Origin: an uncultured Pseudanabaenaceae cyanobacterium
GTDB lineage: Bacteria; Cyanobacteriota; Cyanobacteriia; PCC-9006; JAAUQQ01
Length of the DNA stretch: 43,724 bases
Direction of reading: 5' to 3'
Assembly (NCBI GenBank): GCA_938017515.1
Contig: CALIJJ010000018.1
Span: 1-43,724, forward strand
The notes under the pieces were generated by a model. That model was not told where the DNA came from and ran no database searches. It was given only the letters and a program-made list of their open reading frames with translations. Made by a program: the position numbers and the translations under genes. Shown in pieces: positions 38,872 through 43,724 of the stretch. How positions within the stretch are numbered: the first letter of the stretch is position 1; the number at the start of each line of letters is the position of its first letter.

Positions 38872-39960
38872 ATGAAAGTTGCACTTGTGCATGATTATCT
38901 GACTCAGCCTGGTGGGGCGGAGCGGGTATTCGAATTACTTTGTCAGCGTTATCCAGACGCTGATATTTATACGTCTGTTTATGATGCAGAGAAGACGGTG
39001 GACTTTGGCGATCGCCCTGTCCACACCACCTGGCTGCAAAAAATCCCAGGCGCTCAGAAGCACTTCCGCCTTCTGGCTCCGTTGTATTTTTCCGCATTCC
39101 AGTCCCTTGACTTGCGGGACTATGACTTGATTATTAGCAGCACCACCAGTTTTGCCAAAGCTGTGCGCAAGCGCCCCGGTGCGAAGCATATTTGCTTCTG
39201 CCATAATGTCACTCGCTTCCTCTGGGATACCCAAACCTATTTGCGAGAGTTCAGTAGCCTGCGGCCATTTTCGCCTCTGTGTGAGATGGTCTTTGGGCAA
39301 ATGCGCAAGTGGGACCTAGAGTCGGCCCAAGGGCCGGATCTCTACATTGCCAACTCCACAACGGTGGCAGAGCGAATTCAGCGAATTTATGGCAAAAACG
39401 CCATGGTGATTAACTATCCGATTGATGACCAGCAGTTTGAGTTTTCTGAGGACAAGGGTGAATACTATCTTGCCTCCGCTCGTCTGCTGAGCTACAAGCG
39501 TATTGATGTGATCATCGAAGCGTTTAATTGGCTGGGCTGGAAGCTTTGTATTACAGGCAATGGGCCTGAGCGAGAGCGCTTGGAAAAGCAGGCCATGCCC
39601 AATGTGGAATTCCTCGGCCATGTCAGCGATGCGAAGCGCAAACAGCTGATGGCTGGTGCGAAGGCTGTGATTGTCGCGGCGCTGGAAGATTATGGTCTGG
39701 TGCCTGTGGAAGCGAATGCTAGCGGTACGCCTGTGATTGCCTACGGTGCTGGAGGGGTGTTGGATACTCAGATTCCGGGCGAGACTGGACTGTTTTTTAA
39801 TCGGCAAAGTCCAGAGGCATTGTTGTCAGTTCTAAATGAGTTTGATGATCGTTCCTGGAATTACGAAAAAATTCGAGAACATGCGATTGCTAAGTTCTCT
39901 CAGGCCGCATTTTTCCGGGAAGTGGAGCAAGCTTTTGAGGAGCACTTGGAAGCGGCATAA
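38872..39960 (+). CDS. GT4 family glycosyltransferase (polysaccharide synthesis)
   Basis: 362 residues with a GT-B fold. The N-terminal acceptor half starts 'MKVALVHDYLTQPGGAERVF', a hallmark of the WbaZ/WbdA-like mannosyltransferase group. The C-terminal donor half has 'YYLASARLLSYKRIDVIIEAF', 'LCITGNGPERERLE' and the EX7E-type 'EDYGLVPVEANASGTPVIAY'. It transfers an activated sugar, often GDP-mannose in this subgroup, to a lipid-linked chain on the cytoplasmic side; the donor is not proven. A strong TAGGAGG is placed about 12 nt before the ATG. It sits between the export protein and tyrosine kinase genes of the exopolysaccharide locus. Confidence 0.9.
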   Translation: MKVALVHDYLTQPGGAERVFELLCQRYPDADIYTSVYDAEKTVDFGDRPVHTTWLQKIPGAQKHFRLLAPLYFSAFQSLDLRDYDLIISSTTSFAKAVRKRPGAKHICFCHNVTRFLWDTQTYLREFSSLRPFSPLCEMVFGQMRKWDLESAQGPDLYIANSTTVAERIQRIYGKNAMVINYPIDDQQFEFSEDKGEYYLASARLLSYKRIDVIIEAFNWLGWKLCITGNGPERERLEKQAMPNVEFLGHVSDAKRKQLMAGAKAVIVAALEDYGLVPVEANASGTPVIAYGAGGVLDTQIPGETGLFFNRQSPEALLSVLNEFDDRSWNYEKIREHAIAKFSQAAFFREVEQAFEEHLEAA

Positions 39961-40127
39961 ATCTGAGTTTTATTTTTTAGTGTAATTCTTTGCCTAAGCT
40001 TCGATGAAATGACTGAAATGTCCGGATTTTGGTCGTTTGAAGTCGGAGTTTTTGGCAGAAGGATATTGTATTTTCTAATCTGTTTCCTATCCAGTAATTG
40101 CTATAGAGACGGCTATCGGGAGTTTGC

Positions 40128-42356
40128 ATGAGCGCAGCGGGTATTCCATATCAATCCGTCAATCAGACGTTGAATCAAAAGCTTGAGCCGAGTGATGATC
40201 TGGGTTATGGTCAGCTCTTTGCGGTGTTGCTTCGTCGTAAGTTCTGGGTGCTAGGTGGTTTGGTGATTTCCCTGGCGATCGCGGCCATCTACACGACTCG
40301 CCAAGACCCCACCTACGTCAGCTCAATGCAGCTTTTGGTGGAGTCAAACTATCAAAGTAAGAATAATGATATCGAAGGCGAGTTTGCAGATTCAAGCATT
40401 GAAGTTGATAATTCGACTCAGCTTGCCATTATGAAGAGTACGGAGTTGATTCGTCGCTCCATGAATGACCTGCGCAGCCTTTATCCTGAGATTAATCCGG
40501 ATGATCCCACTGCGGTTTATGCCTTCAGAAATGCTCTTGATTTGGGGCAGCTGGGTGAGGACGGTGATGGGGCAGCCACCAATATTTATCAAATCGAATA
40601 TTCCGACACAGACCCGAATAAAACCCAGCGGGTTTTGCAGGCGGTTCAGGAGGTTTACCAGCAATATAATCTGGAACAGCAGGAGGAGCGCCTCGCAAAG
40701 GGACTGGCATTTATTAATGAGCAGCTTCCTGAAGCAAGACAGCAAGTGCTGACCTCAGAGGCTGCCCTGGAGAAGTTCCGCAAGGATCAGCGCATCATTG
40801 ACCCGGAGCAGCAGGCCCAGGCCCAGGTGTCGATGGTCAATAATCTAGACCAGGAAATGCGGGCAAATGAGAATCAGCTCCGTGAGCTTAATAGCCGTTA
40901 CACGAGCTTGCTGCAGCAAATTGGCTTGACGCCGGAGCAGGCGATTCTTGCCTCTCGCCTCAGTCAGTCGTCTCGTTATCAGTCGTTGCTGAACCAGATT
41001 CAAGAGACTGAGTTGGGCCTGGTGCAGCAGCGTCTACGCTTTACGGAGCTGACGCCTCAGGTACAGCAGGTTCAGGAGCAGCGCCAGCGTCAGCTCCAGC
41101 TTCTAGCGGGGGAATTAAGCCGCGCTCTGAATGTGGAAGCGGGCAATACTGATCCGGAAGCGCTACTGTTCCAAGGTCAGCTCTCGGGGTCGGATGTGAA
41201 TCTGGTGAATGAGATGCTGTCGGCTCGTATTAATTTGGATGCTTCGGTGGCGAGGCAGCAGGGCTTGCTCCGAGCAAGACAACTGTTGGAATCGGAACTG
41301 AGTCGTTATCCAGAGTTGTTGGCAGAATATGGCAGGCTACTGCCAGAAATCGCCACGAGCCGAGATACGCTTAGACTTCTGTTGACAGCTCAACAGGAGC
41401 TGGGCCTGGAGATTGCCCGAGGTGGATTTGATTGGCAGGTGGTGGAGGAACCGCTCTACGGTTTTAAGACGGGGCCAAATCTCAAGAAGAATTTGCTCTT
41501 GGGTGCTGTGGCGGGCCTGATGGTGGGTGGCATGGCTGCCTTTGCTCGGGAAGCCATGGACGACAAGGTTCATACGTCTGACGATTTGCAAAAGCAGGTG
41601 CCCGTGCCACTGTTGGGCATGGTGCCGGTGATCCGGGTGGCCGCTGATGACTTCGATCGCGCTGAGGAGGAGATGGAAGGGGGAGCTATGATGGCTCCGG
41701 CCATGCAGTCGATTCTGCGCTGGCATGGTTTCCGGGAGGCGATGGATCTGGTTTACCAGAACATTCACTTGGTCAATACGGCTGGGGCGATGAAGTCGAT
41801 TGTGGTGACGTCTGCTTTGGCGGGTGAAGGCAAATCGACATTGGCGGTGGGTTTGGCGTTTAGTGCGGCGCGGCTGCATCGGCGGGTGCTTTTGATTGAT
41901 GGTGACTTGCGTCGTCCGAGTTTGCACAAATTAATGAATTTGCCGAACCATGAGGGCCTTTCTACCGTCCTAAAAGAAGGGGGCGAAATTCCGCCGCATC
42001 TGTTGCCTTTGGCAGAGGAAACGGGGCGAACCGGGGTTTCGGTGTTGACGGCGGGTCCCTGCCCGGCGGACCCTCCGAAGCTGTTGAGTTCCAGGCGAAT
42101 GAAGGAGCTGATCCACACCTTTGAGGATCACTACGATTTGGTCGTGATTGATTCGCCGCCCTCTGCGGGGATGGTGGACTCGATGTTGATGGCGTCTCAG
42201 TCGGACGGTGTGTTGATGGTGGGCCGTATGGATCGTCTGAGTAAGACGGACCTGACCCAATCCCTGGAAAATTTACGGCATCTGAATGTGGTGGGTGTGG
42301 TGGCCAATGGGGTCAGCCAGGTTCGTCAGCAGTATGCCTATGTGGCCAATGCTTAG
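40128..42356 (+). CDS. Wzc-type polysaccharide co-polymerase / tyrosine autokinase
   Basis: 742 residues. A Wzz-type chain-length domain with two membrane helices (about 35-55 and 455-475) encloses a long coiled-coil periplasmic part (about 175-390). A cytoplasmic BY-kinase domain follows: Walker A 'ALAGEGKSTLAVG' with Lys569, Walker A' 'VLLIDGDLRRP', Walker B 'LVVIDSPPSAG'. Such proteins control polymer length and export with a Wza partner and cycle by tyrosine phosphorylation. The tail is short, 'VRQQYAYVANA', with only two Tyr rather than the usual Tyr-rich cluster. GGGAG lies about 8 nt before the ATG. It belongs with the Wza-like gene upstream and the sugar transferase downstream. Confidence 0.93.
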   Translation: MSAAGIPYQSVNQTLNQKLEPSDDLGYGQLFAVLLRRKFWVLGGLVISLAIAAIYTTRQDPTYVSSMQLLVESNYQSKNNDIEGEFADSSIEVDNSTQLAIMKSTELIRRSMNDLRSLYPEINPDDPTAVYAFRNALDLGQLGEDGDGAATNIYQIEYSDTDPNKTQRVLQAVQEVYQQYNLEQQEERLAKGLAFINEQLPEARQQVLTSEAALEKFRKDQRIIDPEQQAQAQVSMVNNLDQEMRANENQLRELNSRYTSLLQQIGLTPEQAILASRLSQSSRYQSLLNQIQETELGLVQQRLRFTELTPQVQQVQEQRQRQLQLLAGELSRALNVEAGNTDPEALLFQGQLSGSDVNLVNEMLSARINLDASVARQQGLLRARQLLESELSRYPELLAEYGRLLPEIATSRDTLRLLLTAQQELGLEIARGGFDWQVVEEPLYGFKTGPNLKKNLLLGAVAGLMVGGMAAFAREAMDDKVHTSDDLQKQVPVPLLGMVPVIRVAADDFDRAEEEMEGGAMMAPAMQSILRWHGFREAMDLVYQNIHLVNTAGAMKSIVVTSALAGEGKSTLAVGLAFSAARLHRRVLLIDGDLRRPSLHKLMNLPNHEGLSTVLKEGGEIPPHLLPLAEETGRTGVSVLTAGPCPADPPKLLSSRRMKELIHTFEDHYDLVVIDSPPSAGMVDSMLMASQSDGVLMVGRMDRLSKTDLTQSLENLRHLNVVGVVANGVSQVRQQYAYVANA

Positions 42357-42434
42357 GGCTATGGCTCGCGTGTGTGTTTTGTGGCTAGGGGTGAGTTGAA
42401 GGGACATGATGTGAGTTTGAGATGAGTACTGGAC

Positions 42435-43403
42435 ATGGATGCAGCATCCTCGTCAATTGCAGTTTTCGGAGCGAGAGATACGGTGAGTCGTCAGCGCCTT
42501 TGCTTTGGTGTCGCTTGGCGACAGAGAAAGTTAGTGGTTTGTCCTGCGAATAAGATTTCTGGGGCTCGGGGCGATCGCGCTCATCATGTCTCTGGAACTG
42601 GTCGCTCTGGCCATCTCTTTGGCCGGGTGGAGGGCGATCGCGCTCGTCTGTTGCAATGTTTGCTCCATTCTCCTGCCCAGTTGGTGTTGCTGGATCCGGA
42701 GCTGGATGAGTCGGATTTGCAACTGTGGGCGGCTCTCTGTGAGGAGGCGGGGAAGGATGCCTATGTCCGGTTGCGATCGATGCCGGGGTTGCCGGAGCGA
42801 TCGCAGCCCTTGTCTTGGATTATCAAGTCTTGTTTGGATCGGTTGGCGGCGTTGATTCTGTTGGCGCTGCTAAGCCCGGTGTTTTTGGCGGCGGCGTTGC
42901 TGGTGAGTGTGACGACGGCGGGTCCGGTGTTCTTTCGCCAGTGGCGAGTGGGCAAGCGGGGTCGGCTGTTTAAGGTGCTGAAGTTCCGCAGTATGTATGC
43001 GGGGTCGGAGGCGTTGCATCACCAGATGATGCTGAATCAGTTGGGCTTGCACAAGCTGGAAAAGGATGTGCGGGTGACGCCGGTTGGTTTTTGGCTGCGG
43101 CGCTATAGTTTGGATGAGTTGCCGCAGTTGATCAATGTGTTGCGGGGGGAGATGAGTTTGGTGGGGCCTCGGCCTTGGGCGTTGTATGATGCGGTGCGCA
43201 TTGCGCCGAGGCAGCGGCATCGGCTGAATGCGTTGCCGGGGATGACGGGGGCTTGGCAGGTGGAGAGTCGTTCGAATGTGGTGGATTTGGCGGATGTGAC
43301 GGATACTGATCTGAATTACTTGGGGCAGTGGTCGTTGCTGACAGACTTTGGATATTTGTTGAGGACGATTCCTAGAGTATTGTCTGGTTTTGGTGCCTAT
43401 TGA
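42435..43403 (+). CDS. HepC-like initiating sugar transferase
   Basis: 322 residues. The C-terminal two thirds are a bacterial sugar transferase domain (WbaP/RfbP type): a membrane helix (about 135-160, 'RLAALILLALLSPVFLAAALLV'-like, in part), then 'FFRQWRVGKRGRLFKVLKFRSM', 'LDELPQLINVLRGEMSLVGPRP' and 'LPGMTGAWQVESRS'; the core signatures are KFRSM and DELPQLINVLRGEMSLVGPR. It transfers a sugar-1-phosphate to undecaprenyl phosphate, the first step of chain assembly. The N-terminal third (about 25-120, 'AWRQRKLVVCPANK', 'HSPAQLVLLDPELDESDLQLWAALCEEAGK') resembles, from memory, the heterocyst polysaccharide protein HepC. It follows the kinase gene after 78 bp. The GC-rich, G-heavy codon use at the 3' end differs from the next gene. 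Confidence 0.87.
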   Translation: MDAASSSIAVFGARDTVSRQRLCFGVAWRQRKLVVCPANKISGARGDRAHHVSGTGRSGHLFGRVEGDRARLLQCLLHSPAQLVLLDPELDESDLQLWAALCEEAGKDAYVRLRSMPGLPERSQPLSWIIKSCLDRLAALILLALLSPVFLAAALLVSVTTAGPVFFRQWRVGKRGRLFKVLKFRSMYAGSEALHHQMMLNQLGLHKLEKDVRVTPVGFWLRRYSLDELPQLINVLRGEMSLVGPRPWALYDAVRIAPRQRHRLNALPGMTGAWQVESRSNVVDLADVTDTDLNYLGQWSLLTDFGYLLRTIPRVLSGFGAY

Positions 43404-43450
43404 GGCAGTATCCTCCCTGTCAGGAATGATGAAATATCAGTTACGAACGC

Positions 43451-43456
43451 TATAAT
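43451..43456 (+). promoter_or_regulatory. Candidate -10 element TATAAT
   Basis: A consensus TATAAT lies 16 bp before the FkbM ATG, but the -35 position (about 43428-43433, GATGAA) is poor. If used, transcription would start almost at the gene, giving a near-leaderless message. Confidence 0.3.
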
Positions 43457-43471
43457 TCGGATGAATTTTCT

Positions 43472-43724
43472 ATGAATAAATTAATTGCTGGAATCTTAAA
43501 TAGGATTTACCGCTTGCTTGCCAAGTCGGAAAAAGTCACTCGTGGAGCTGTGCTGATCAAAAATCAGTTGAATTTTGTCGTCAAATATCACCTTGCAAGC
43601 AGTATTGAGCCGGAGGAGAATGGAGAGCTTTTCCTGATTCAGCATTTGTCTAAAAGCATTAAAACATTTGTTGATGTAGGTGCAAATGTTGGGAATTACA
43701 CTGCTCTTTTACTTGAGCATCTGG
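43472..43724 (+). CDS. FkbM family methyltransferase, partial
   Basis: Open to the right edge; 84 residues visible. 'KTFVDVGANVGNYTALLLEH' is the S-adenosylmethionine-binding motif I of the FkbM family, whose members O-methylate sugars or other substrates; in a polysaccharide locus sugar methylation is likely. The ATG at 43472 overlaps the stop of a four-codon frame (ATG at 43461, MNFL, TGA) in an ATGA arrangement. The sequence is distinctly AT-richer than the preceding gene, so it may have a different origin. Confidence 0.8.
   Translation, partial: MNKLIAGILNRIYRLLAKSEKVTRGAVLIKNQLNFVVKYHLASSIEPEENGELFLIQHLSKSIKTFVDVGANVGNYTALLLEHL

Overview
The window is a stretch of cyanobacterial chromosome. 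The octamer GCGATCGC (HIP1) recurs throughout, mostly inside genes. Gene content fits as well: a two-domain histidine phosphatase, an orphan Tat-type binding lipoprotein, a PatA-type (PATAN-REC) response regulator, a GH57 branching enzyme and a HepC-like sugar transferase. GC is moderate and falls towards the right end. Genus cannot be read from the sequence; a filamentous, Leptolyngbya-like organism is only a guess. I see no tRNA, rRNA, CRISPR array, transposase or phage gene.

Left part (1-12.8 kb): a partial membrane protein (-) diverges from a phosphodiester glycosidase-like gene. Then come two small unknown genes, an SH3b-domain exported protein, the ribosome-assembly GTPase rbgA and an AI-2E-family permease. 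Facing these is a minus-strand series transcribed RodZ-like protein, saccharopine-dehydrogenase-like oxidoreductase, pnp. Two small membrane proteins follow on the plus strand.

Middle part (12.8-33.5 kb): on the minus strand are cobQ, a small winged-helix-like protein, a class B penicillin-binding protein with an FtsL-like partner upstream (septal wall synthesis), and a CPBP membrane protease. On the plus strand, a tandem histidine phosphatase, probably starting at CTG, lies 3 bp before a dihydroorotase-like gene that has lost its metal-binding HxH. A leishmanolysin-like secreted protease faces a moaD/thiS-type gene, and a small basic protein shares stop-codon bases with the PATAN response regulator. 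Then follow the GH57 branching enzyme, a Tat lipoprotein binding protein with a GNAT gene, and a large GT39-like glycosyltransferase with a TPR-like tail.

Right part (33.7-43.7 kb): an exopolysaccharide locus. A large acidic single-TM protein of unknown function diverges from a Wza-like export protein. A GT4 glycosyltransferase, a Wzc-type tyrosine autokinase, a HepC-like initiating sugar transferase and a partial FkbM methyltransferase follow. Together they can initiate, extend, decorate, polymerise and export a surface polysaccharide.

The most unusual feature is not a gene. At least 15 unrelated short tandem duplications (period 12-20 bp, 2-5 copies) are scattered over the window, many touching a stop codon or lying just beyond one. 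At three gene ends the repeat contains the stop codon, so stop codons are laid down in series. At two of those sites the repeat fills the whole gap between convergent genes where a terminator would be expected.
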